Below are positions 27,150 through 35,692 of a stretch of 64,000 bases of DNA, in pieces (the first letter of the stretch is position 1; each line of letters starts with the position of its first letter). The position numbers and the translations under genes were made by a program. The stretch is from Ornithinibacillus xuwenensis (GTDB taxonomy: Bacteria > Bacillota > Bacilli > Bacillales > Amphibacillaceae), in assembly GCF_039614845.1 (NCBI RefSeq), contig NZ_JBDIML010000003.1, positions 372,001 through 436,000 of the forward strand, written 5' to 3'. The notes below the pieces were generated by a model. The model was given only the letters and a program-made list of their open reading frames with translations. It did no database searches and had not been told where the DNA came from.

Positions 27150-27204
27150 AAGTTTATTATACATAATTGGATGTGCCACATACAATACTTTTTTGAAAAT
27201 TGCA

Positions 27205-27717
27205 TCATTTTTCTTCGAGATATTTCAAAATCATATTCCAGTCTTCTATTTTTTCCGGTAATGTCTTATTAAATCGTCCCGGTATTGGACTAGAAGAAGG
27301 TAGTTTGACGACAGTTACCTCCCCTAAATCCTCAGGCGAAAAATACTTTCTAAGGGTGTTATAAGCCTTAGTTCCATTACAAGCGATTAAACGCAAATTC
27401 GGATACTTCTTTATAAGACCTGGTATATCATTCGGTTCTTCATCTCGTATAGCAGAATCCAGGCTCCCTTCACGGTAACACGTACCAATGGTGTCCCATA
27501 GTGCAATGGAATGCTCCCTTATGAAAGCTATTTTAGAAATATATTCCTCATCCTCATCTTTCTGAAACACGCCATAGATAATTCTCCAAAAATGATTTCG
27601 TGGATTCCCATAATATTCTTGTTGATCTAATGAGAGGACACTCGGCATAGAACCTAGAATTAATACCGTTGACTGCTTGGTTATAATTGGTGGTAGTCCG
27701 ACAATCCTTTCCGACAT
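27205..27717 (-). CDS. DNA-deoxyinosine (hypoxanthine) glycosylase, UDG superfamily family 6
   Basis: 170 residues with the UDG-superfamily motifs: LGSMPSVLSL and YYGNPRNHFW near the N-terminus (the asparagine-containing catalytic region), CNGTKAYNTL, and the C-terminal LPSSSPIPGRF loop. The family excises hypoxanthine from deaminated adenine in DNA. The ATG at 27717 is used, with GAGGAGGAG 5 bases upstream; an earlier in-frame GTG falls within that site. It follows the DJ-1/PfpI gene by 15 bases on the same strand and is likely in its operon. Cytosolic. Confidence 0.85.
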   Translation of the reverse strand: MSERIVGLPPIITKQSTVLILGSMPSVLSLDQQEYYGNPRNHFWRIIYGVFQKDEDEEYISKIAFIREHSIALWDTIGTCYREGSLDSAIRDEEPNDIPGLIKKYPNLRLIACNGTKAYNTLRKYFSPEDLGEVTVVKLPSSSPIPGRFNKTLPEKIEDWNMILKYLEEK

Positions 27718-27732
27718 AATCACTCCTCCTCT

Positions 27733-28299
27733 TTATATGTCACCCCTACAGAACTTGTACGCCCAATCACGTTGCTCTACACTCTCCCATAAACGCAATT
27801 GATCAAGAACTGCCTGCGTAAATTCTGGAAACGCTGTACCTTTTGCAGTTACGATATTTCCTGCAATCTCTATTCTTTTGCCTGTATATGATGCTCCTGT
27901 AAAAACTTCCTGATATACATCATAATTATTCGGATTACAGGTAAATGAATTGCCTTTCAGTAATCCGCTTTTACCAAGTAAGGCTGCTGAAGCACATATG
28001 GCTGTTATTGGTTTTCCTAAGCTATTAAATTGTTCGAGAACGCTGTGAATTTCCCTGTTATTCAACACCTCTGAAATGCCATCTCCACCAGATATTAAGA
28101 TTAAATCATAGTTCTCTGGAATTACCTCAGCAATATCCACATTGGCTTGAGTCACAATTCCTCCAAGACTTTCTACAGGATTCCCATCTATTGTTGCAGT
28201 TGTAATAGTTGCTTTACCAATTTTTCTTAAAAAGAATAGTGTATGTGCGATTTCAAAATCGGCAAACATTGGGTAAGCAAAAAATAAAACTCTCGTCAT
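27733..28299 (-). CDS. DJ-1/PfpI family protein
   Basis: 188 residues with the flavodoxin-like DJ-1 fold. The nucleophile elbow holds Cys102 in TAICASAALLGKSG, and the glutamate equivalent sits in the FADFEIAHT strand near residue 16. Members act as glyoxalases/deglycases, chaperones or amidases; this type (ThiJ-like, short) cannot be assigned a substrate. It precedes the deoxyinosine glycosylase with a 15-base gap, so the pair may form a small stress/repair operon. Confidence 0.83.
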   Translation of the reverse strand: MTRVLFFAYPMFADFEIAHTLFFLRKIGKATITTATIDGNPVESLGGIVTQANVDIAEVIPENYDLILISGGDGISEVLNNREIHSVLEQFNSLGKPITAICASAALLGKSGLLKGNSFTCNPNNYDVYQEVFTGASYTGKRIEIAGNIVTAKGTAFPEFTQAVLDQLRLWESVEQRDWAYKFCRGDI

Positions 28300-28390
28300 C
28301 TATATCCCTCTTTATATATTTTTCATTCTCTATTTTACAGGATAATTTTGGTAAAAGAATACAATACTAAGACTAAAAAGGGTTCTTTAC

Positions 28391-29479
28391 ATGAATAATA
28401 CATTGCGATTTATTTCAGTTATATACATGATGCTTTTATCAGTAGGGCTGTTTGCCCATGTAGAAATAATTCCCGGACTTCTAAATATCGTCAAGAGAGA
28501 TGCATGGATAAGTGTTTTATTAGTATTTATAATTCTACCATTATGGCTGTACATATTTAACAAAATTATATCCATTATAAAAAAAAGATCCATTATTACA
28601 GTACTCCATGACCAGAATAAGAAGTTTATATACTATTTGCTACTATTGCCGCTAGCAATATACATGATTTTAAATGCAATTGTTACCTCTAAGGATATTA
28701 TTCTGTGGTCACAGTTAAGCTACATGCAAGGCTTCGATAATATTACACTGGCATTAGTTTTGTTAATAGTTTGTTTAATCTGTTCGGAATCAGGGTTTAT
28801 TTCTATTGGAATACTAAGTAGTATCCTTTGTCCACTTGTTATTTTATTAGGGTTTTTCATCTCGTTTGCGAACATACAGAAAAAAAACTATGACTTGTTG
28901 TTTCCGGCATTTTCAGATGGATACCTACCAGCAATCCAGGGATTGTTATTTACATCCCTACCTATTCTGGAGCTATTTGTCTTACTGTTCTTGACACCAT
29001 CCTTAAAAAAAGTAATAAACAAAAAGCAATTAAGTATGTTGGGCTTGTTTATCATTTTTCTAATGTTAGGACCTACTATTGGTGCCATTGTAGAATTTGG
29101 TCCGCAACAAGCCTCTATCTATCGTTATCCAGCATATGAACAGTGGCGATTAATAACAGTAGGTAAATATTTTTCCCATGCCGATTTCTTTGCTATATTT
29201 CAATGGCTCTCAGGCGGTGTAATCAGAATTAGTTTATTTATATTAATTGCTAGTCTTATTTTTTCAAAAGCGAAGCAAAATAAGCGGGTAATTAGGTTTA
29301 TTTATCTTATCTTACTCGCTTTTTGTATATATCCTGTCAACCAAAATCAATTTTACTACTATTTGTACGAGTATATTCGACCCATTACATTCTTTTTTTT
29401 GGTGACTCATATTACTTTTTTAATGATTTATCTATGGATAAATCAGCGAAAAATCCTAGGAGATGATTCAACTTCATGA
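28391..29479 (+). CDS. Germinant receptor permease subunit (GerB type)
   Basis: 362 residues with about ten hydrophobic helices of the spore permease (GerAB/GerKB) family, an APC-superfamily fold that binds the germinant in the spore inner membrane. The N-terminus RFISVIYMMLLSVGLFAH and the late FFLVTHITFLMIYLW are typical of the group. The stop overlaps the next start in ATGA, so it is coupled to the A subunit. ATG start with AAAAGGG upstream. Forespore (SigG) expression is expected, though I cannot place the promoter. Confidence 0.9.
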   Translation: MNNTLRFISVIYMMLLSVGLFAHVEIIPGLLNIVKRDAWISVLLVFIILPLWLYIFNKIISIIKKRSIITVLHDQNKKFIYYLLLLPLAIYMILNAIVTSKDIILWSQLSYMQGFDNITLALVLLIVCLICSESGFISIGILSSILCPLVILLGFFISFANIQKKNYDLLFPAFSDGYLPAIQGLLFTSLPILELFVLLFLTPSLKKVINKKQLSMLGLFIIFLMLGPTIGAIVEFGPQQASIYRYPAYEQWRLITVGKYFSHADFFAIFQWLSGGVIRISLFILIASLIFSKAKQNKRVIRFIYLILLAFCIYPVNQNQFYYYLYEYIRPITFFFLVTHITFLMIYLWINQRKILGDDSTS

Positions 29480-30891
29480 AACCAGAACCTTTTACAAAAA
29501 CAAGTCTCCAAAAATTGTTTAACCATTCCACAGATATTGAAATAAAAGAGTTAAAAAATAAACAATCCACAACGTTATATGTTTATTGTAAGCCACTAAC
29601 AGATACTAGTCTTGCTCAAGACTTAACAACATCAGATTACAAAGAAGATGATCGATCTATTTATCAATCGATACAATTAGATACTATCCATAAGAACGAG
29701 CTGACTTCAAAATACATAGAGGATGCGATTTTTTCAGGAAAATTAATGCTTATATCTTCAAGTGAAACAATAAAATTCTATAACATCAGCAAATCTCCTA
29801 ACAGGCAACCAGATGAATCTGTAGCAGAAGTGTCTATTCGTGGTCCTAAGGATGGATTTGTAGAGGATATCACAACAAATATTGGCTTAATTCGTAAAAG
29901 ATTACGAACAAGCTCTTTTGTGACAGAGGATTATACAATAGGGAAACGAACACAAACAAAGGTTTCGCTTCTCTACATCAAAGATATTTTGAATAAGGAT
30001 ATCTTATCTGATATTCAGAACAGACTATCAAGCATAGATATTGATATCTTAACTAGTTCTTCCATGTTAATTGAAGTATTGATTAATCAAAAATTTACGC
30101 TTGTTCCGTTAATGAACTATTCAGGTAGAGCTGACTTTGTTGTGCAATGTTTAAATCAGGGTCGATTTGCCATTGTAGTTGACGGAGCACCAACCGTATT
30201 AATTGCTCCTACAGATCTTTCCTTGCTATATAAAACACCTGAAGATGATAACACAAGCTTTTACTTTGCTTCGTTAGAACGATCGCTTCGGATTATTGGA
30301 TTATTTATTACGGTATTTCTTCCAGGATTTTATATTGCACTGATTACACATAATGTTGGACAATTACCACTTCCACTAATTGCAACGCTAACAGCTTCCA
30401 GAATTGGTTTACCTTTTTCTCCATTATTAGAAATATTACTCATGCTGATTATGCTGGAATTATTCAAAGAGGGTGGCGCACGTCTACCAAAAGGTATTGG
30501 TCAAACTGTTGCGGTAATTGGAGGATTAATTATTGGTGATGCCGCGATAAGAGGCGGGATTACCTCTCCAACAACACTTGTCGTTATAGGTATCACAGCG
30601 ATTTCAAGTTTCACTTTAGTAAATCAATCACTGGCTGGTAACCTATTCTATATTAGAGTTCTGGTATTACTACTTAGCTATTTCATGGGAATATATGGAT
30701 TCTTTATTAGTCTTGTATTTATATTCTTATATATATCAAAACTAAAATCTTTCGGTGTACCGCTTCTTTCAAACATCCTTTCACAAAATGGTCTGGATAT
30801 TTTATTTACTTTCTTCCGTTTACCACTCGCTTTTTTCAGAAAACGTGCATCATCCTTATTACCTAAAGATAAAACGAGAACAGGTGATTAG
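29476..30891 (+). CDS. Germinant receptor A subunit (GerA family)
   Basis: 471 residues: cytosolic N-terminal domain to about residue 270 with the family block VAEVSIRGPKDGFVEDITTN and LIRKRLRTSSF, then five or so transmembrane helices with GLFITVFLPGFYIALI and the SRIGLPFSPLLEILLMLIMLELFKEGGARLP block. Typical GerAA/GerKA length and order. With the B and C subunits it forms the receptor/channel that starts germination. It starts inside the end of the B gene and ends one base before the C gene starts. Confidence 0.95.
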   Translation: MKPEPFTKTSLQKLFNHSTDIEIKELKNKQSTTLYVYCKPLTDTSLAQDLTTSDYKEDDRSIYQSIQLDTIHKNELTSKYIEDAIFSGKLMLISSSETIKFYNISKSPNRQPDESVAEVSIRGPKDGFVEDITTNIGLIRKRLRTSSFVTEDYTIGKRTQTKVSLLYIKDILNKDILSDIQNRLSSIDIDILTSSSMLIEVLINQKFTLVPLMNYSGRADFVVQCLNQGRFAIVVDGAPTVLIAPTDLSLLYKTPEDDNTSFYFASLERSLRIIGLFITVFLPGFYIALITHNVGQLPLPLIATLTASRIGLPFSPLLEILLMLIMLELFKEGGARLPKGIGQTVAVIGGLIIGDAAIRGGITSPTTLVVIGITAISSFTLVNQSLAGNLFYIRVLVLLLSYFMGIYGFFISLVFIFLYISKLKSFGVPLLSNILSQNGLDILFTFFRLPLAFFRKRASSLLPKDKTRTGD

Positions 30892-32040
30892 ATGAAAACA
30901 AGATTATTCATGATATTTTTTATTTTGTTCATTTGTACTGGTTGTGCGGATACGAAAGAAATAGAAAACCAAGCATATGCAGTGGGAATGGGAATAGACT
31001 ACACAGATGATAACTATCAGGTAACGCTACAATTTCTAGACTTTTCAAATGTAGCCAAAACTGAGGGGAAAAGTGATAAACCTGGACAGGTTTGGTTAGG
31101 AACTGGAGAAGGCAAAACAGTAGAGGAAGCAATATTTAAAATTTATCGTGGAATCCAAATCCCAATTAATTTTGATCAAATCAGCTTATTTATCTTTGGA
31201 CAGTCACTCCTTGAGAAAGGATTAAAAAAAACAATTCTTTCCTTGGATACGAACTTTAGTATTCGATTAACTGGTATGGCATACGGTACGGGAGAATCTA
31301 TAGAAGATATCTTTACAGCCAGCGTACCATTTAATTACCCTTATACAAATTCTCGAATCGTACAACCAGATTATCTACAAGGGGAGGCATCTACTATTCC
31401 ATCAGTTACATTACAGGAGCTTGTCTATCAGTTGAATGAAAAAGCGACTACGGTTATGCTTCCTTCCGTTTCAATCAATAAGGAAATTATTAATAAAGAC
31501 CTTGAAAAAACTCCGGTCACAATAATAAATGGTTCCTATTTATTGAAGCAGAATCAATTAAAGGGTTTCTTGACAACTGATGACTTGAAAGGGTTTATTT
31601 ACGTAAACGATGATTCTATTCGAACATCTGTGGTTGTATCCGATGATGAGCAGGACGAGAAGCATGTTCAGGTTGACTTAAAGAAACCAAATTTAAAGAA
31701 ACATATTGTAAAAACTAAGGATAACTCCATTAAACTTCAGCTAGATATTACAATTTCCGCTATCATTCGTGAATCTAGTTATCAGCTAGATATGAGAGAA
31801 ATTAAGCGTAAATTAGAAGAGAAGCTCAAAACCGAAGCATACAATTCATACATAAAAGGTCTTGAGTTAGACAGTGACATCTATCAATTTGAAGAATTTA
31901 TGTATCGATTCAAGCATCACGAGTGGAAAAAGCTCAGCAAAAGTGTAAGCTTCCCTAAGTTAGAAAAAGAAAACATCCATATAACTATTAAACCTTATAA
32001 AAGCATCCATAAGAATAATTCCAATATCAATACACATTGA
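30892..32040 (+). CDS. Germinant receptor lipoprotein (GerC type)
   Basis: 382 residues with a lipoprotein signal peptide and lipobox FICTGC (modified cysteine at residue 18), then the Ger(x)C domains: EIENQAYAVGMGIDYTDDNY, EEAIFKIYRGIQIPINFDQISLFIFG and PVTIINGSYLLKQNQLKGFLT. The protein sits on the outer face of the spore inner membrane and is needed for receptor stability. Start ATG directly follows the A-subunit stop (TAGATG). Gene order B-A-C differs from the usual A-B-C. Confidence 0.93.
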   Translation: MKTRLFMIFFILFICTGCADTKEIENQAYAVGMGIDYTDDNYQVTLQFLDFSNVAKTEGKSDKPGQVWLGTGEGKTVEEAIFKIYRGIQIPINFDQISLFIFGQSLLEKGLKKTILSLDTNFSIRLTGMAYGTGESIEDIFTASVPFNYPYTNSRIVQPDYLQGEASTIPSVTLQELVYQLNEKATTVMLPSVSINKEIINKDLEKTPVTIINGSYLLKQNQLKGFLTTDDLKGFIYVNDDSIRTSVVVSDDEQDEKHVQVDLKKPNLKKHIVKTKDNSIKLQLDITISAIIRESSYQLDMREIKRKLEEKLKTEAYNSYIKGLELDSDIYQFEEFMYRFKHHEWKKLSKSVSFPKLEKENIHITIKPYKSIHKNNSNINTH

Positions 32041-32077
32041 TACATTGATAGCTAGTAGCTTCATCCTCACTCATTAC

Positions 32078-32117
32078 CATTCAAGGAAGCTTGCTAATTA
32101 ACAAGCTTCTTTGAATG
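32078..32117. repeat. 16-bp inverted repeat after the ger operon, no U-tract
   Basis: CATTCAAGGAAGCTTG and its inverse (one G-T pair) with an 8-base loop form a very stable hairpin 38 bases past the gerC stop. Neither strand has a T-run right after it, so it may act as a mRNA 3' stabiliser rather than an intrinsic terminator. Confidence 0.6.
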
Positions 32118-32120
32118 CAT

Positions 32121-32149
32121 AAAAAAAACTCCCAACAATTTCATGGGAG
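32121..32149 (-). terminator. Terminator of the DUF4190 gene
   Basis: Stem CTCCCA (32129) with TGGGAG (32144), followed on minus by eight T residues; 29 bases past the stop at 32178. Confidence 0.8.
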
Positions 32150-32177
32150 CGTTCAAACGAAACGGAATACTATTTAT

Positions 32178-32450
32178 CTAAAAATAATATGGATTGGATG
32201 CTATAATTGCTATTCCGAGAATGATAAATAACCAAAGAATTCCTCCAAGAACAATTCCAATAATGCTTGTTACTCTGCCAGCAATGCCAAGTCCTAAACC
32301 ACCTTGACCATATACAGCAACCTCCTTTATACCTTTGTTCGCTAATACAAGACCAATAATACCAAGAATAATTCCAATATAAGGTATAAAAGAAAGGATT
32401 CCTAATACTAATGAAGCAATTGCTTTCCCGTTTGTCACTTGTGTTTCCAT
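32178..32450 (-). CDS. DUF4190-type small membrane protein
   Basis: 90 residues with two long hydrophobic stretches (about 9-38 and 55-85) separated by a glycine-rich loop (YGQGGLGLGIAGRV). The first half, NGKAIASLVLGILSF followed by LGIIGLVLANKG, is the typical DUF4190 pattern. Function is unknown. AAAGGGGG precedes the ATG. It forms a single-gene unit convergent with the ger operon. Confidence 0.8.
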   Translation of the reverse strand: METQVTNGKAIASLVLGILSFIPYIGIILGIIGLVLANKGIKEVAVYGQGGLGLGIAGRVTSIIGIVLGGILWLFIILGIAIIASNPYYF

Positions 32451-32605
32451 ACTAATCCCCCTTTTCTAAAACAATTACATATACCTATTCAAAAATACCA
32501 AATACTCGCCGCCATGTATAGATATATTTCTTGCAAGGCCTGTAATTTTATCAGTATACTGTTACCTAATAATAATACGAGGATTCACGTACTGGAGGTA
32601 CTTTC

Positions 32606-33196
32606 ATGAAGAGAACGTTAATTTTAGCTTCATCCTCACCAAGAAGAGCTGAGCTATTGCAACAGGTTAATATCCCTTTTACTGCAAGAAAGCAAGACGT
32701 TGATGAAGGATTAATTCAATCACCTGATCCTGAGGAAAAAGCTGAGCAAATCGCAATGTTAAAAGCAAGAAGCACAGTTATCTCAAAGCAAGATGAGGTA
32801 ATTTTAGCAGCAGATACGGTTGTAGCTCTCATGGGAAATATTTATGGAAAACCTAAGGATAAAGAAGAAGCGTATGCGATGCTCGCTAACTTAAGTGGGG
32901 CTGTTCATGAGGTGTATACAGGGGTTACAATCCTTTCAGAACAACAAGAAGCTTCCTTCGTTGAAAAGACTTTAGTAGAGTTTTGGCCATTAACACACCA
33001 GGAAATAGAAGCTTATTTAGCCACAAATGACTCCTTTGACAAAGCTGGCGCATATGGAATACAAAGCTTCGGCGCTACGCTAGTCAAGAAAATTATAGGA
33101 GATTATTATAATGTCGTCGGTCTCCCCATTTCACGTGTTGTGCGTGAGCTAGGAAAATTTCAAATTTATCCAATAATTGATAATCGCACATCATGA
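32606..33196 (+). CDS. maf: Maf-family nucleoside triphosphate pyrophosphatase
   Basis: 196 residues with the Maf opening LILASSSPRRAELL (phosphate-binding loop and two arginines), the catalytic aspartate in ILAADTVVAL, GKPKDKEEAY, and DKAGAYGIQSFGATLVKKI followed by YYNVVGLPIS. Maf proteins cleave dTTP/UTP or modified nucleotides to monophosphates and influence septum formation. Here maf is apart from the mreBCD/minCD cluster where it often sits. TGGAGG lies 8 bases before the ATG. Confidence 0.93.
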   Translation: MKRTLILASSSPRRAELLQQVNIPFTARKQDVDEGLIQSPDPEEKAEQIAMLKARSTVISKQDEVILAADTVVALMGNIYGKPKDKEEAYAMLANLSGAVHEVYTGVTILSEQQEASFVEKTLVEFWPLTHQEIEAYLATNDSFDKAGAYGIQSFGATLVKKIIGDYYNVVGLPISRVVRELGKFQIYPIIDNRTS

Positions 33197-33349
33197 CCCC
33201 CCCCAAACAATAATTCTGTCACCTATAGTATTATCTTGAAGACATAATCATTTCTTGTCATACGAATAAAAATTCATTTAAAAAAGCCGCTAAATTTTGC
33301 ATAATTATTGTATGATAGGATTAGTTTCTTAAATTAGGAGAGAGAAGAA

Positions 33350-33919
33350 ATGGATTTACGAGGTCAAGATGATATTCTGTTAGCCTTCCGTAACGACCCT
33401 CGCATGATGGAGATACTTGAAGCCGCCCAAACCTTGAATCTAAAAGACTGGTGGATTTGTGCTGGGTTTGTACGTTCCAAAATATGGGACATTATACATA
33501 ATTTTCGTGAACCGACTCGCATTGATGATGTTGACGTTGTTTATTTCGATAAAACCAATACAGACAAAGCGAATGAGAAGGGTTACGAGCAGAAACTAAA
33601 GCAAATTCTTCCATCCGTTCCATGGTCAGTTAAAAATGAAGCAAGAATGCATCTTATCAACGGAATTTCCCCTTATACAAGTACGCAAGATGCCATTTCG
33701 AAATTCCCTGAAACAGCAACAGCTCTCGGTCTGACATTTGCTAATGATGGTTCATTGCATTTAACAGCTCCTCACGGTGTAGAGGATGTATTAAATGTTA
33801 TCGTAAGACCAACACCTTATTTCTTAGAATCCTCAGACAGAATGAGAATCTATTCTAGACGATTGAAACAAAAAAATTGGAAAGCTACCTGGAATCAAGT
33901 TACATATTTAGTAGAATAG
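33350..33919 (+). CDS. Nucleotidyltransferase family protein (COG3575/DUF925 type)
   Basis: 189 residues with WWICAGFVRSKIWDIIHNF and the paired acidic DDVDVVYFD expected of a nucleotidyltransferase metal site, followed by a conserved WSVKNEARMHLING. The family is widespread and uncharacterised; substrate unknown. SD TAGGAGAGAG. It ends 13 bases before the acetyltransferase gene, so the two form a small operon. Confidence 0.83.
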   Translation: MDLRGQDDILLAFRNDPRMMEILEAAQTLNLKDWWICAGFVRSKIWDIIHNFREPTRIDDVDVVYFDKTNTDKANEKGYEQKLKQILPSVPWSVKNEARMHLINGISPYTSTQDAISKFPETATALGLTFANDGSLHLTAPHGVEDVLNVIVRPTPYFLESSDRMRIYSRRLKQKNWKATWNQVTYLVE

Positions 33920-33932
33920 GAGAAAACTTGAA

Positions 33933-34382
33933 ATGAATATAGAAATTAAATCGATTACAAAAGAAAATATACGTGATTGTGCCCGCTTAGAAGTAGCTGA
34001 AGATCAAAAAAACTTTGTTGCACGCAATGTTGCAACCATTGCATGGGCATACGTCGATGAAACCTTCACACCATATGCCATTTACCATGAAGATACAGTT
34101 GTTGGTGTTGCTGCTGTTGAATATATTCCTGAGAATGAACCAGAAGACAAGCACTGGATTCCTCGTTTTATGGTTGGTGAACAATTCCAAGGTATGGGAT
34201 ACGGAAAAAAAGCAATGAAAGAACTAATTGCCATGATTTCAAAGCACAAAGATTGTGAGCGCATACGATTATCGGTAGTACCTGAGAACCAATCCGCTAT
34301 CGCTTTTTATGAGAAAGTTGGATTTAACATGACAGCAGAAAAGATTGAAGATGAATTAGTCATGGAATATTTTTTAAAATAA
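33933..34382 (+). CDS. GNAT-family N-acetyltransferase
   Basis: 149 residues with the GNAT fold: substrate region at the N-terminus, acetyl-CoA loop FQGMGYGKKAMKELI (the Q/R-x-x-G-x-G/A equivalent) near residue 88, and the late SVVPENQSAIAFYEKVGF with VMEYFL. The closest feel is of diamine/spermidine acetyltransferases (PaiA/BltD-like), but the acceptor is unproven. Co-transcribed with the preceding nucleotidyltransferase, SD AGGAG. Confidence 0.85.
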   Translation: MNIEIKSITKENIRDCARLEVAEDQKNFVARNVATIAWAYVDETFTPYAIYHEDTVVGVAAVEYIPENEPEDKHWIPRFMVGEQFQGMGYGKKAMKELIAMISKHKDCERIRLSVVPENQSAIAFYEKVGFNMTAEKIEDELVMEYFLK

Positions 34383-34425
34383 AAGAACAAATACTAAACA
34401 GTAAATCTTGCTATAAGACAAGTAA

Positions 34426-34460
34426 AAAGCATGTGAAGTTACCATTTCTACACATGCTTT
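34426..34460 (+). terminator. Terminator of the acetyltransferase operon
   Basis: Perfect 10-bp stem (34426-34435 with 34451-34460), 15-base loop; only a short T-rich tail (CTCTGT) follows on plus, while the minus side has an A-run giving U residues for genes from the right. Confidence 0.7.
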
Positions 34461-34498
34461 CTCTGTATCGTTTCAAAATAATAACAACTACTTCTGTC

Positions 34499-34639
34499 CT
34501 AATTAGTATGTTTATCGGATGAGTCAATCTCATTCTGAACTTCATTTCCATAGAAGGCTTTTTCAACTGTTCCTACCGCAGCCTGTCCTTCTTCGCAAAA
34601 AATATTCTTTTCATCCAACCATGCGAACTCTACTAGCAT
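34499..34639 (-). CDS. Possible small protein (46 residues) directly after the hydrolase gene
   Basis: An ATG 3 bases after the stop of the hydrolase gene opens a 46-codon frame. The product is acidic and soluble-looking (starts LVEFAWLDEK, with a Cys at 15 and AVGTVEKAFYGNEV in the middle). There is no independent ribosome site; translation would rely on coupling. The hairpin at 34426-34460 follows it. I do not recognise it; the composition looks like real protein, but chance cannot be excluded. Confidence 0.4.
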   Translation of the reverse strand: MLVEFAWLDEKNIFCEEGQAAVGTVEKAFYGNEVQNEIDSSDKHTN

Positions 34640-34642
34640 TAT

Positions 34643-35593
34643 TCATTCTAATGCTTGGTCAATAAAGACCTGCAATCGTTGTTGAAATTCCTCTGTCGCT
34701 ACGGTATATGCTTTTGTATGGCCAGCATTTGGAACAATCCAAAGCTCCTTGTCACCCCCAGCTGCTTCATATAATTCGTATGCCATTTCTGTTGGAACCA
34801 ACTCATCTGCATCTCCATGAATAATAAATAGTGGCTTTGTATTCTTCTTAACCTGTTCGATAGCAGAAGCCTCACCAAAGAAATAACCTGCTCGAACCTT
34901 TGTTATCCCACTTGTGATATCAAGAATTGGAAAAGCCGGAAGATGATATAAATACTTTAATTGGTGCTCCAGCTCTTCCTTAACAGATGTATAGCCACTA
35001 TCTGCAATTATCCCTTTCACTTCTTCTGGAAGGTCTTCTCCACTTGTCATTAATACAAGCCCAGCGCCCATTGAATTACCATGTAAAAAGATATCTGTTG
35101 CATCATACTTACGAATTAATAAATCAATCCACTTTAAATAGTCAAGGCGATCATGCCAACCATATCCAACATAGTCCCCCTCACTCTCACCGTGCCCCCT
35201 AGCATCAGGCATTAACACATCAAACCCTTGGTCATCATAAAACTTAACCAAGTCATCCATTTGATCGCGTTGCCCACGATAGCCATGAGCCAATATCACA
35301 ACTTTACCAGAATTGGAGTCATTCTCTAAGAATCCCGCCTTTAAGGTTAAATCATCATAGGATTGGATTTCTAATACCTCTGGCTCTTGGTTAGCATACC
35401 ATTCCTCTGCTTCCGCAATAATGGATAGTGCTGTTTCGCTTGCTTCAGCATTGACTTCTTCAGGCTCACTATGCAATTCAATATCCGTACCACGTTTTAT
35501 TCCTTCAGCATAAAAGTAATTCCCTGCTACTAGTAGACCAATTACAACTATTCCTACCAAACTTCCAAAAATAATCATCAGTTTCTTTTTCAA
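34643..35593 (-). CDS. Membrane-anchored alpha/beta hydrolase (paralogue 2)
   Basis: 316 residues with an N-terminal signal-anchor (residues 5-27) and an outside hydrolase domain: oxyanion HGYRGQRD, RGHGESEGDYVGYGWHDRLDY, Ser174 in HGNSMGAG, aspartate in IHGDADELVP and histidine in NAGHTKAY. It aligns over its whole length with the hydrolase at 17253-18203, including the serine position. TTG start with GGGGGAA upstream. Substrate unknown (YqkD-like group). Confidence 0.87.
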   Translation of the reverse strand: MKKKLMIIFGSLVGIVVIGLLVAGNYFYAEGIKRGTDIELHSEPEEVNAEASETALSIIAEAEEWYANQEPEVLEIQSYDDLTLKAGFLENDSNSGKVVILAHGYRGQRDQMDDLVKFYDDQGFDVLMPDARGHGESEGDYVGYGWHDRLDYLKWIDLLIRKYDATDIFLHGNSMGAGLVLMTSGEDLPEEVKGIIADSGYTSVKEELEHQLKYLYHLPAFPILDITSGITKVRAGYFFGEASAIEQVKKNTKPLFIIHGDADELVPTEMAYELYEAAGGDKELWIVPNAGHTKAYTVATEEFQQRLQVFIDQALE

Positions 35594-35649
35594 TTGATTT
35601 CCCCCTGATTGCTAAAAAAACTTGCATTTTTTCTCATCATTTTACCATA

Positions 35650-35688
35650 AATAGGGATATCTCACGATAATAGTAAGATATCCCTATT
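35650..35688 (-). terminator. Hairpin after the glyoxalase-like gene
   Basis: Perfect 13-bp stem (35650-35662 with 35676-35688), 13-base loop, 4 bases past the stop at 35693. The T content on minus after the stem is low (TATGG), so it may be an imperfect terminator. Confidence 0.6.
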
Positions 35689-35692
35689 GTCT

